64,000 bases of DNA. It comes from Pegoplata infirma (taxonomy: Eukaryota > Arthropoda > Insecta > Diptera > Anthomyiidae). The translations under genes and the position numbers were made by a program. Every line of letters begins with the position of its first letter. Within the stretch, counting starts at the first letter, position 1. The stretch is from NCBI GenBank assembly GCA_963921195.1, contig OY992540.1, positions 13,151,136 to 13,215,135 of the forward strand, in the 5' to 3' direction. Below the pieces are notes generated by a model. The model was not told the origin of the DNA and searched no databases. It was given only the letters and a program-made list of their open reading frames with translations. Below, one piece after another: positions 9,088 to 18,759 of the stretch.

Positions 9088-11304
9088 TTAAAGCATTCTA
9101 AACATAGAAGATGTACTATGTGGTAAACTATCATAGATACTTTGATTCAAATCAAGTCGAACTAATGAAGAAGTTGGACAAATAGCCCTGGGATTTGTAG
9201 AGTTATCAACAAAAGTAGCCAACTGATGAGCAGCCGCTACAGCAGCTGCAGAAGCATAATTTAAATGCAAAGAAGATGTAGATGGTTGAACAATATTCGA
9301 AGTAGAATCTTGTGAAGAATTTGAAAGTGTTGAAGAATTAAGCTGTGATGGTTGCTGTTTAAACTGGGACTGCTGTTGTTGTATTGAGGTCATACATTGT
9401 GCTGGATTGAATAATCTTAAATCTAATTTTTCACCATTAGGATCTATCCAAAAGCCACCGGGTTCCTCTCCGGTATAATGTGATATATTGGGATTTTTCT
9501 TTAACAGACCATGTCCTTTTTTAGGTTCACGATTGGCTAAAAATGCTAAACGAAAGTCTTGATGAAAGAATTTAGTGTAGTTATGTATAGAAACTGGTTT
9601 TTGGTCAGTTCCAGCACATTTTGTTTTATAATCTTCATACATTTGCTTTATGGTCAAAGAAGAATGAAGATATTTCGATTTACTTTTTTTGTTTGGTATC
9701 CAAGTGGGATAAGTGTTAATATGATCCAGTATGACCTGTTTACGTTCTGCGGAAATTATATTACCTGGAGGATGTAGACCTCTTCTATCTTCACCTGTAT
9801 AATAGCCAGTCGTTTTATCAGCAAATTCTAGGGCATTACCAATAAAAGTACGATTCGTACAGAGAGTTTGTGTCAAAAAATGCTTACATACTCTCTTATT
9901 TTCACCATGCATGCCATTGCGTAAAAAGAATCGTGTATGATAGGAGCGTGGGGGACGATTTGATCTACGAAATTCTGGAGTTGTTTGTGTCAGTATTTCT
10001 TTAATTTCCATATGTTCCAATACATAATCCTTACGGCGCTTATAGTCCATGGACCAAAAAATGTCACAAATTTGTTTTCGCTCTTCTTCGGAAAATTGCA
10101 TATGACATTTATAAATGCAACGCTGGGCACATTTAATAGGTTTGGGAAAATGTTCCGGTACGGGGTCTCCTGGTCTACGACGTGCCGCCTTTTTCTTAGG
10201 TTTTTCTTCAGAGGAGGTTTTCGTTTTCGCTTTTTTATCATTAGGATCAATAGTAATTAAATTTCCAGTTTCTGGATCTAAAATTTGTTTGATTTCTTTT
10301 GTATTCTCTTGTGTTTTACTTTCTTTATAGGCTTTTATCATTTCCGTTAGAATTTGTGTATCTTGTTCAACTTCCAAATCATAACCCTTAATGGCTTTTT
10401 TAATATAATGATTGGTAATACATAGAGTAGCTTCAAAATATTTACGACAAACTCTTATTAAATCTGAAGAGGAAGGTGATGATTGAGGGGAAGATTCCTC
10501 GGCGGTGTCCTCTTTCTTTGTATAGTCCTTAAAGTAATAACAACAATTATTACCGCGTTTACTGCCTTTTACACTTTTCATACGTATTAATCGCTTTGAC
10601 TTAATATGTTTACGAATGAAGGTCAATCTTTCGTCTTTATTTAGATTCCAATAATAATCACACATACGTTGACGTTGTTCCTCGGTAAATTTCTCGTTAC
10701 AATGCTGTTTACATATTAAACGACATTGTACCTTACGTGGTGCTTTAATTTTATCTTCAGCTTCTTCTTTGATCTGTTTGCGGGATTTTTTACGTGTTGT
10801 AAGTTTTATCAAGGGTTCATCTTCGTCTTCATCAGTTAGTTTTTTATTTTTCTTCGGTTTTTTCTCGAATTCATCATCGTCATCATCCTCATCTTCATCA
10901 TCATCTAAATCGTCATTTTGATAATCTGATTCACTGTCTGTATTAAATATAAAATCTTCTTGATCTTCTTCGTCTTTTTCCATTTTTTCTTCATTCGGCT
11001 CAAATTTTATTTCAACTTGCGGTGTATATAATGGATCATTTGGATCCATATTTTCAAGCTTTTTTACGTCTTGGTCCAGGCTTAAATTAAATTCCTTTTT
11101 AACTTTAAGTCCTTTGGCAACTTTAGATCTTGTTTGTTTAGCTGGAGTTTTTTTAGCTTTAGAAATTGTCTTCTTCTCTACTGCTTTTTTGGGTGATTTT
11201 TTGGATTTTGCTGCCCTTTTGTTTAAAATAATTTTTGGTGGCTTCTCGTCCAGATATAGAACAACGTTGGGTTCTAAGTTTGTTGTGTTGTTGGCTGGAA
11301 GCAT
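9088..11304 (-). CDS. Array gene 2: domesticated transposase-like Cys-module protein
   Basis: A single exon of 738 residues that I used as the reference for domain positions. Residues 11-24 are the EPNVVLYLDEKPPK motif, 25-70 are lysine-rich, and I-K-F-E at 99-102 is a sumoylation-like site. Residues 110-165 are almost all D/E, and EDEPLI lies at 161-166. Module A has C194, C198, C202, C215, W219, RVC286 and TLC295. A linker LDPETGNL follows at 342-349. Module B has C392, C396, C400, C413, W417, RVC473 and TLC482. A region similar to insect transposase-like proteins runs 497-590 (D-x-RRG, ILDHI, YPTW, KYLHSSLTIKQMYEDYK). YTGEEPGGFW lies at 610-619, then a Gln/Ser/Ala tail ends SSMFRML. The usual PKKD-x-C continuation is PKKGHG here, and no DDE-type catalytic part follows. 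AATAAA is at 9062-9067. Confidence 0.88.
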   Translation of the reverse strand: MLPANNTTNLEPNVVLYLDEKPPKIILNKRAAKSKKSPKKAVEKKTISKAKKTPAKQTRSKVAKGLKVKKEFNLSLDQDVKKLENMDPNDPLYTPQVEIKFEPNEEKMEKDEEDQEDFIFNTDSESDYQNDDLDDDEDEDDDDDEFEKKPKKNKKLTDEDEDEPLIKLTTRKKSRKQIKEEAEDKIKAPRKVQCRLICKQHCNEKFTEEQRQRMCDYYWNLNKDERLTFIRKHIKSKRLIRMKSVKGSKRGNNCCYYFKDYTKKEDTAEESSPQSSPSSSDLIRVCRKYFEATLCITNHYIKKAIKGYDLEVEQDTQILTEMIKAYKESKTQENTKEIKQILDPETGNLITIDPNDKKAKTKTSSEEKPKKKAARRRPGDPVPEHFPKPIKCAQRCIYKCHMQFSEEERKQICDIFWSMDYKRRKDYVLEHMEIKEILTQTTPEFRRSNRPPRSYHTRFFLRNGMHGENKRVCKHFLTQTLCTNRTFIGNALEFADKTTGYYTGEDRRGLHPPGNIISAERKQVILDHINTYPTWIPNKKSKSKYLHSSLTIKQMYEDYKTKCAGTDQKPVSIHNYTKFFHQDFRLAFLANREPKKGHGLLKKNPNISHYTGEEPGGFWIDPNGEKLDLRLFNPAQCMTSIQQQQSQFKQQPSQLNSSTLSNSSQDSTSNIVQPSTSSLHLNYASAAAVAAAHQLATFVDNSTNPRAICPTSSLVRLDLNQSIYDSLPHSTSSMFRML

Positions 11305-11336
11305 ATGGCAAAAGGCACATTATCAAAATTTCGGAG

Positions 11337-12400
11337 ATATTAAGTGAAATTTGATTTTTTTTTGTAGTTTTTTTATTAAGAAAAACTATTTAAAAGATAC
11401 TTAAGATTTGAGAGAGTAACATTTAACTAGAAATTTAGAAACAGAAAAATCTGTTTTGCTTTTTAAACACATCAAAAAAAACGAATAAATTTCATTTAAA
11501 CTTTTATTTTTATGATGTAACTGTGGCAATTTTAGGGTTAATTTTTAGTGGGCCACAGAATAGTCGTCGCAACATAAAGTCGATATTTCGACATTTTTCA
11601 TTTTTTCATTCAATTTCTTAAAGTAGACTTTTCAAACTTTTTCCAATTTCAAAAAAGTCGATTTTTAAAAAGTCGAATTTTCTACTTTACGATTTGCTTA
11701 AAAATTCGACTTTTTTCCAATTAAAAATAGTCGATAACAAAATTCGACTTTCGATTTATAGATCCCTACGAAGGATTTTCACAAGGTTGGGTAGAGATTT
11801 TTTTATCTGGGAAAAAGTGAAAATTCATAAAGTCGAAAGCAAAACTCAACTTTTCAAATTTTAACAACATAACATAATTACATACTTGGTCTAGTAATTG
11901 ACTAAAAAGTGGTATTCGCCCAATATACTGGCGCAGTCGTCGAATAAATTTTGACTTGTTTTTCCCTAAAATCATTAGTTTCCGAACGACTATAGTGGAT
12001 TTCGTCTTTTTTATACAAAAAGTCGATTAATTCACTTTTCGACTATAGAATCCTACAACAGAATTACATAATTGGTCTTGTAATTGGCTAAAAAGTTTTT
12101 TTCGTTCAAAATATACTGGCGCAGTCGAATTTAAATTTAACTTGTTATTCCTTAAAATCATTAGTTTCCGATCGACTATTTGACTTTGGCCAAAATACAC
12201 TATTCTGCCGGTATTTACGCCATATTTTCGGCCGAATACCGAATAATTATAAAAAAAAATGTACTAAAAAATACAACTGTAGTAAGTTTTTCGACATATA
12301 ACAAATTTGTTTTTATCACTAAAATAACATTTCAGCAGTGTAACAAAAAAATTTTACAATAAAAAAAAAAAAAAATTACAATAAAAAAAAAAAATTACAA
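11337..12400. other. Noncoding 5' flank of array gene 2 with element fragments
   Basis: At 11397-11421 lies the TACTTAAGATTTG...AGAGTAACA block shared with the flank of gene 1. The region 11555-11768 is a fragment of the GTCGA-rich hAT-like family described at 43797-44361 (right end reads TAGGGATCTATAAATCGAAA on the minus strand). The region 11870-12185 contains two diverged direct copies of about 120 bp, each with TACTGGCGCAGTCG. An ATTCGGCCGAA motif at about 12220 resembles those at 5040 and 40190. No gene is seen. Confidence 0.55.
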
Positions 12401-12931
12401 TAAGGGTATTCATTTCAGAGAATGTAAAAGTGGAAAAATGAAAAATGTAAGATTCCACTCTCAATGATGTGAACGGGTACATAAAAAAATTGTGATAAAA
12501 AGTTTCCAAAAATAATTAAATTATTCAACGAATGAACCAATTAACTTATAAATTACACTTTTTACTCATTTTGACAATTTTTTCTTGTTGTTTAATTCTT
12601 AATTTCTATTATTATAACCAAAATTATTTGTATAAATATTTTCTTTTAAGAAAAATTTCAAACACATGTTCAATAAGGGCTGCCGAGGTAGAATAAACTT
12701 AAATAACAGTAGCATATTTTGGTACTTTTTCTTTAATTAGTAATGAATGGCAACGCTTAAATAATTGGAAAAATGTAACTTTTTACTCTGATAATTTTAC
12801 ACTTGGATATAGGTTGTTTAAATTGCAACTTTTAAGTGGAACATTTTTTCATGTGTTTGTTGTAATAAAAAGTTACATTTTTCCAATTTTTCATTTTTAC
12901 AACCAAAAAAAAGCTGAAATGAATACCCTTA
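12401..12931. mobile_element. MITE-like element with AAGGGTATTCATTTCAG ends
   Basis: Inverted ends of about 18 bp (TAAGGGTATTCATTTCAG and its complement) enclose 531 bp without coding capacity. Sub-terminal GTTACATTTTTC-like repeats are also inverted. The flanks are A-rich with ATTACAATAAA repeats, so the target duplication (possibly AAT) is uncertain. Confidence 0.7.
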
Positions 12932-13169
12932 ATAAAAAAAAAATTACAATAAAAAAATAACATTACATCAAAAAAAATTTTACTCTCGAAAAAAATGCAT
13001 AAAAACCCTTTTTTTTTTGTAAATGTTTTCTAGACAAAATTACAATCGTTTAAAAAGTTTTTTTTAACACAAAAAATTTGCACAAATCCATAAACGAATT
13101 TGTAAACTCACATTGCCATTTAGTGTGTAAAGTATCGAAATATAGGTTAAGGTCCCCTAAAGTATGTAT

Positions 13170-13603
13170 ATCAGTAATCGATTCTATCGATGTTCTTCGG
13201 AAACTCCTGGAGTTTGCCACGAATATGTTATACGGTCTTGGGCTGGTTAAGTTTGGAAATGGGCAAAATCGGATCAGGGGAAAAAAGTTCCCCCTTGAAA
13301 AAATCAACCAACCTGTTAAACAACGGTATTTTTTACAGGTATTTTTGTACTTTTGCTAAGCAAATGCACCATTTTTATATCAGAAGATGCAGTCGGACCC
13401 AGGGGACTAGAAAATGTAATTTTTTTGGTCCGTCCCCTTTTGTGGGATAAAAAATAATTGAAATAATAAACTTATTTAACTAAAGTGCAAAAGGCATACG
13501 AAAAAGGTGTACCCCCCACTACAAAAAAAAATACTCTCCTAGATTTTTTTAACGTGTTTTAGGGTATAAAAGGTTCGGCACGGCCGAATTTGACACTTTA
13601 ACT
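13170..13603 (+). repeat. Interspersed repeat copy (GGGTATA/TTCGGC family)
   Basis: Shares with 51312-51890 the blocks CACGAATATGTT, GGTTAAGTTTGGAAATGGG, TTTTGCTAAGCAAATGCA and GGGTATAAAAGGTTCGGC. It ends where a hAT-like element (13604-14636) has inserted. It carries no gene. Confidence 0.7.
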
Positions 13604-14636
13604 CAATGGTTCTCAAACGGTGGGTCGTGACCCCCTAGGGTGTCGCGGAAGAGTTTCAGGGGGGTCGCGAACAAATTTTTTAAAACCTTAAATTTTGGTA
13701 AATTTAAAACACATTTTTTTATTGTTGTGTTATAAAAATATACAAATACTTTTAGTAAAGAAAACATTTGATCCATCAGTTAAGGTCCCTCCGTAATCAC
13801 TGTGCAGTTGTTAATTTCTCGGGATGCCCAACACTTATTTGTGAAGTGTTTTGGCTGAGTCTGGGATCTGACAGTTCGTTTTCTATTAACTTTTCGATGC
13901 TGATTCCGAATATGGGTTCCAAATTTTTCTAGTACTTTAGGTTTTTGAGAAATTAAAGGCAAAGTTCACAAAAGCGTATTCTTAATAAGAATATTCTTAA
14001 TAATAAGAATTTCTTATGCATTTTAAAGAGCTTTGTTTGTGAAATTTTCGGATGCGTCTGGGATCTGACCACTTTTTTCTATTTACTTTTTAATTGATTT
14101 CAAATCTAGATCCGAATAACGGATCTAGATTCGTGATCGAATAAAATTTCGATCAATACCAAACATCGGTACATAATTTTGAAAAAAGAACAATCATTAC
14201 TCCAAATTTGACTTTAAATGCTTTCTTAGTAAACATTTCTTCATTTCTGATCAGGTTTAACTGGAGTTTTTCTTTTATTTTCGGAAATAAAAAATCGATG
14301 AAAATAGTAAGTTTCGATATAAAATGCCGTAGTTCGGGACCTGGTTTTCAAATTTTTGAGAAAATTGAGGTCAAGTTCACAAAAATTGTGCTTTTTTTAT
14401 TTTTTAGAAGTTTTTTACTTAAAATTTCGGAATGCGTCTGGAATCTGACCACACGGTTTCGATTAATCTTTCAATACTGCTTCTGAATTTGGTTTCCAAA
14501 TTTTTCCATTACTTCATGTTTTTGAAAAAACTGAGGTCAAAGTTCACGTTAATAATTTTTTTTTTATGTTGGGGGGTCGCGAAAAATTTTAAATATTGAA
14601 AAGGGGTCGCAAAGCAAGAGTTAGTGAGAAGCTCTG
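13604..14636. mobile_element. hAT-like non-autonomous element
   Basis: The left end reads CAATGGTTCTCAAACGG; the imperfect right end complement begins CAGAGCTTCTCAC. A perfect 8-bp target duplication, CTTTAACT, flanks it (13596-13603 and 14637-14644). Just inside the ends lie GGGTCGTGACCCC and GGGGGTCGCG blocks typical of hAT elements with CAGTGGTTCTCAA ends. The interior has three diverged copies of a block with GTCTGG(G/A)ATCTGAC and AAAGTTCAC, similar to the foldback element at 14977-15526. No transposase is present. Confidence 0.8.
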
Positions 14637-14644
14637 CTTTAACT

Positions 14645-14976
14645 AGTTATTTTATTTTTTAAATTTGTTACATATTGTAGGGTATAAAAATTCGGCACAC
14701 CCGAAGTGAACAATCTCTCTTGCTTTTGTATTTTTGTTAAACAAATGCAACATTTTAATGGCAGTAAAAGTTCAAAGTCCTGCACTTGGACCTAGAAGAT
14801 AAGAAAGTTTTTTTCTGACCCATCCCCTTTTGTGGGCGTGGATTAGTGCCCCCATTTTCAAGTTCTTCGTATTTCCAGGAAAACCGGTATTCCCGGTTCT
14901 GGATATATTCCCGGGAATTCCGGTATTCCCGGTTTTGAACCTGGTACCGGCTTTTAAAAAATGCCAGTATAAATTA
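14645..14976. repeat. Interspersed repeat fragment and ACCGGTATTCCCGG motifs
   Basis: The regions 14680-14705 (GGGTATAAAAATTCGGC) and 14720-14850 (AAACAAATGCAAC, CCCCTTTTGTGGGCGTGG) belong to the repeat family seen at 13170 and 51312. The stretch 14876-14955 carries repeated GGTATTCCCGG motifs, which return at 15725-15785 on the other side of the foldback element, so a larger element may surround it. Confidence 0.5.
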
Positions 14977-15526
14977 CACTACTAAACATCGAAAATGCGA
15001 CTGGGACGCTACCTTATACATTTGATTACTATAGTTCTGGTTGTCAAAAATCTGGTCGCCAAACTTTTCCATTACATCAGGTTTTTGAGAAAATTGGGTT
15101 CAAAGTTCAAAAAAATCGCCATTTTTGGTTTTTTGCCAACTTATTGCGAATGAATCCGATAAAAGGTCGACTTAAAAGTAAGTCGAGGGTAAAGCTTAAA
15201 CATTACTCTTTAGGATGGGCACCAATTGTATTCGGAAAGAAACGCTTTTGAGGGAAAAATACCTTGTTAAAAGACAATTGGTGCTCCAACGGTTAAAGCG
15301 ACAGATCGAATGAGTTATGCATCTCAAAGAGCAATGTTTGGGCTTTACCCTTGACTTATTTTTAAGTCGGCAGCACGAATTGTCAAAAATGGCCAAAACG
15401 ATGATTTTTTTTAACTTTGACCTTTATTTTCTCAAAAACCTTATGTGATGGATAAGTTTGAAGACCAGATTTGTGATCACTAGAAAAATTGCAAACTGTA
15501 CAAATTATTTTTTAAGTTCAGTAGTG
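14977..15526. mobile_element. Foldback element with CACTACT ends and TTA target duplication
   Basis: A 550-bp element made of two long inverted arms of roughly 230 bp (for example AAGTCGAGGGTAAAGC on the left and GGCTTTACCCTTGACTT on the right). The ends are CACTACTAAAC and GTTCAGTAGTG, with the 3-bp duplication TTA on each side (14974-14976, 15527-15529). CACTA-type ends with a 3-bp duplication suggest the EnSpm/CACTA group, but no transposase is present to confirm it. Confidence 0.75.
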
Positions 15527-15529
15527 TTA

Positions 15530-16047
15530 TTATCTTAATTAAATTTAGTAATTACAGCATTTATAATTATTTAAATATAAAATTATTTCAAAAACATGTC
15601 GACATAAGATCTACATAATATTCTTAAATTCACATAAAAAAGAAAATGGTGTATTTTTTATATATTTTGTATATTTTTTGGTAAAAAGAAAGAATAAATA
15701 TTTTCATAAAATGCTACATAAGGTGCGTACCGGTATTATCGGGAATACCGGTAATTCCGGTATTCACCAACCATTGTATTCCGGTTAATTCGTTTGTGTT
15801 ATTGGCCCTTAACCGTGTTAAGCATCAATTCAAGTATAAACAAGTGAGCAAGTTATAGTCAGTCAAGACCCTACACCAGTGTTTCCCGGAAAATGGGTCT
15901 CAAGTCCAAACATGGATCCGATTAGATCTATAACTTGTTAGATCTTTTTTGGACCATCCGGTCTATGTAAGGAGTCTTAAACTCCGCCACCTCTAACATA
16001 GATCTTTAATTAATGTAAAAACGAAACACTAATCAAACCAAATTTGA
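15530..16047. other. AT-rich noncoding DNA 3' of array gene 3
   Basis: No gene is seen. It contains the ACCGGTATT motif cluster at 15725-15785 and an unassigned stretch at 15840-16010 of more balanced composition. Confidence 0.5.
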
Positions 16048-16115
16048 TTTATTTTTGTTTTAATAAATAACTTAAAATTGTTTTGAAAATTAAAAAAAAA
16101 AATAATAATACCAAG

Positions 16116-18332
16116 TTAAAGCATTTTAAACATTGAAGATGTACTATGCGGTATATTATCATACAAATTTGGATTAAAACCAAGTCTAGCCAACGTTGAT
16201 GGTTGACAAACAGCTCTAGCGCTTGTTGCAGGATCAATAAAATTTGAAAATGGATAAGTAGTAGCAGCGGTGGTACTTAAATTCAAAGAAGACATTGTTG
16301 GTTGTACAATATTAGACGATGAATCTTGTGATGATGTCGAAACTCTTGTTAAATTATGCTGTTGCAGTAGAGGATGTTGGAATGTATTAATACTTTGAGC
16401 TGGATTAAATAATCTTAAATCCAATTTATCACCGTTGGGATCTAACCAAAAACCGCCAGCTTCTTCTCCGGTATATTTTGATATATTGGTATTTCTGTCT
16501 AAAAATCCATTTCTTTTTCTAGGGCCAGGAGTGGTTAAAAATGACAAACGAAAGTTCTTATGAAATGAAGTATAGTAATAAAATGTGGAAGCCGCTTTCA
16601 GCTGAGCTCTTAAACACAAATCTTTATATTCTTCAAACATTTTCTTAATTGTAAGAGAATGATGAAGATATTTTGTTTTACTTTTTTTATTTGGTACCCA
16701 AGTAGGATAAGATTTTATATGATCCAGTAAGGCCTGCTGATTATCTTCCCCGATTTTACAAGTTGGATTTTTTGAACCTCTTCTATCGCTACCGGTATAG
16801 TAGCCGGTAGTTTTATCAGCAAATTCGATGGCATTGCTTATAAAATTACTACTTGTACAGAGAGTTTGTGTAAAAAAATGTTTACATACTCTTTTTTTAG
16901 TGCCATGAAGGCCAACACGCAAAAAGTATCGTATTTGCTGAGTACGAAGGGGACGATTTGTTGTACGAAATTCTGGTGCCGTTTGTGTCTCAATTTCCAT
17001 TTTTTCTATATGTTCCAGTACATAATCCTTACGTTGATTAAAGTCTCTGGACCAAAATATATCACAAATTTGTTTACGTTCTTGTTCGGTGAATATCTCA
17101 TGACATTTAAATATACAACGTTGATAACATTTAATGGGTTTTGGCAAATGTTCTACGGTTAATACTGATTCTCCTGATTTACGACTTTTGCGACTTTTCC
17201 TGGGTTTCTGATCAGCTGATGTTAGTATTTTAGTTTTTTGATTTTTATCTTTAGGATCAATTATTATTAAATTTCCTGTTTCTGGATCTAAAATTTGTCG
17301 AATTGCTTTCGCCTTTTCTTGTAGTAATTTTTCTCGGCTTTCTTTAGATTTTTCTGCAAATATTTGTAAATTATTTACCACTTCCACATCACAATCCTGT
17401 AGGGATTTTTTAATATAAGAGTCGGTTATGCATAAGGTTGCCTTAAAATATTTACGACAAATTCTTGTCTCATTAGATTTATCACCATCATCATCTATGG
17501 TTGAACAATCTTTTAAAAAATAGTTACGATTTTGTATGCATTTATTAGTTCTTTTACATTTTTTACGACTTATACGTGTGGATTTAATATGTTTGCGTAT
17601 AAAGTTTGATCTATCCTCTTCTTTAAGATTCCAAAAATTGTCAAAAATGCGTTTACGTTGTTCCTCGGTAAATTTGTCATAACAATTTTGTTTACATGTT
17701 AATGTACAAGCTGTCTTATATGGTGCTTTAACACTTTCTTCTCGTGATTTTTTCTTATATTTGAGAGGTCTACCTTTTTTACGTTTAAGCATTATTAAAG
17801 GTTCGTCTTCATCATCATCAGTTATTTCAATTTTTTTTAATTTACTTGCAAATAATTCATCGTCCTCGTCATCGTCATTCTCATTGTCGTCAAATTTGTA
17901 ATCTTCATCATCATCATCGAAATCGCCATCTTGATCTTCTGGTTTATAGTTCGGCTCAAAATTCTCTTCCTGTTCGCTTTGTATTTCCATCTTTTCTTCA
18001 GTGTCTTCATTTAATTCACATTTCACCTCTACTTGTGGTGTATATAATGGATCATTTGGATCCATATTTTGAAGTTTATCGTCATCTGTTGTGTTGTGTT
18101 TTGCTCCAGTTATCGAAAATTCTTCTTTTACTATACATTTTTGTTGATGTATTTTGGATATATTTTTAAGATTTTTTAATTGCTTTTTAGTTTTTGTTAT
18201 TGTTTTTCTAGTAGATTTATTTTTTAAGGATTTTTTAGTTGCTGCATTTTTGATTTTAACAATTTTTGGTGGTTTCTCATCTAAGTACAGAACATTTGGT
18301 TCTAACAATGGAATGTTGTTGGCTGCAAACAT
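16116..18332 (-). CDS. Array gene 3: domesticated transposase-like Cys-module protein
   Basis: A single exon of 738 residues from the family ATG (MFAANN). The frame stays open upstream through MCLFCH to an ATG ending at 18350, but genes 1, 2 and 7 carry indels or a lost ATG there, so the inner ATG is the better start. Module A has C-x3-C-x3-C and the W of DNFWNL, but the fourth Cys is Phe. Module B is complete, including RVCKHFFTQTLC. The basic patch KKGRPLKYKKKS after EDEPLIML looks like an AT-hook core. Other marks are a very long D/E tract, the C-terminal GEEAGGFW and the tail SSMFKML. AATAAA is at 16048-16053. It lies 4.8 kb upstream of gene 2; the intact LOA element is inserted about 290 bp beyond its start. 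Confidence 0.87.
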   Translation of the reverse strand: MFAANNIPLLEPNVLYLDEKPPKIVKIKNAATKKSLKNKSTRKTITKTKKQLKNLKNISKIHQQKCIVKEEFSITGAKHNTTDDDKLQNMDPNDPLYTPQVEVKCELNEDTEEKMEIQSEQEENFEPNYKPEDQDGDFDDDDEDYKFDDNENDDDEDDELFASKLKKIEITDDDEDEPLIMLKRKKGRPLKYKKKSREESVKAPYKTACTLTCKQNCYDKFTEEQRKRIFDNFWNLKEEDRSNFIRKHIKSTRISRKKCKRTNKCIQNRNYFLKDCSTIDDDGDKSNETRICRKYFKATLCITDSYIKKSLQDCDVEVVNNLQIFAEKSKESREKLLQEKAKAIRQILDPETGNLIIIDPKDKNQKTKILTSADQKPRKSRKSRKSGESVLTVEHLPKPIKCYQRCIFKCHEIFTEQERKQICDIFWSRDFNQRKDYVLEHIEKMEIETQTAPEFRTTNRPLRTQQIRYFLRVGLHGTKKRVCKHFFTQTLCTSSNFISNAIEFADKTTGYYTGSDRRGSKNPTCKIGEDNQQALLDHIKSYPTWVPNKKSKTKYLHHSLTIKKMFEEYKDLCLRAQLKAASTFYYYTSFHKNFRLSFLTTPGPRKRNGFLDRNTNISKYTGEEAGGFWLDPNGDKLDLRLFNPAQSINTFQHPLLQQHNLTRVSTSSQDSSSNIVQPTMSSLNLSTTAATTYPFSNFIDPATSARAVCQPSTLARLGFNPNLYDNIPHSTSSMFKML

Positions 18333-18366
18333 ATGGCAAAAGAGGCACATTATCAAAATTTCGGAG

Positions 18367-18611
18367 ATATATATATATTTTTAAAAGGAGTTGATTTTGT
18401 TTGTTTAAAAATTGCTTTATGATTTTACAGAGGTTTTCTGGGAATACTAAAAAAACATCAATATTTTATCATCGAAATTAATGTTTTATTCCCCAAAATT
18501 AGGGAAAAATACCGGTTTAACTAGATCGGAATTGGAGAAATGTTGTACCAATTTTTATGATATTTTGTTAAAATTAAAAAAAAAATTTAAACACATTTTC
18601 TAAAGTACATT
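18367..18611. other. AT-rich 5' flank of array gene 3
   Basis: About 245 bp of noncoding sequence separates the gene leader from the LOA element target site. TTTCTAAAGTA occurs twice just before the insertion. Confidence 0.5.
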
Positions 18612-18759
18612 TTCTAAAGTATCAGTACCAGATTCGTTCAACTGTTGACAAGTGTGGACGTGTTTTAATTTATCTCCGTGCTATTAATTGAATTTTTGAA
18701 ATTGTTCGTAATAGGTATTTTTGTAATATTTTCATGACCACATCCAGGAAAATGAAAAT

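Noticed and set aside
18656..18662. GGACGTG as a downstream promoter element of the LOA-type retrotransposon
   Set aside because: It lies about 32 bases after the apparent first transcribed base instead of the usual 28, so I do not call it.
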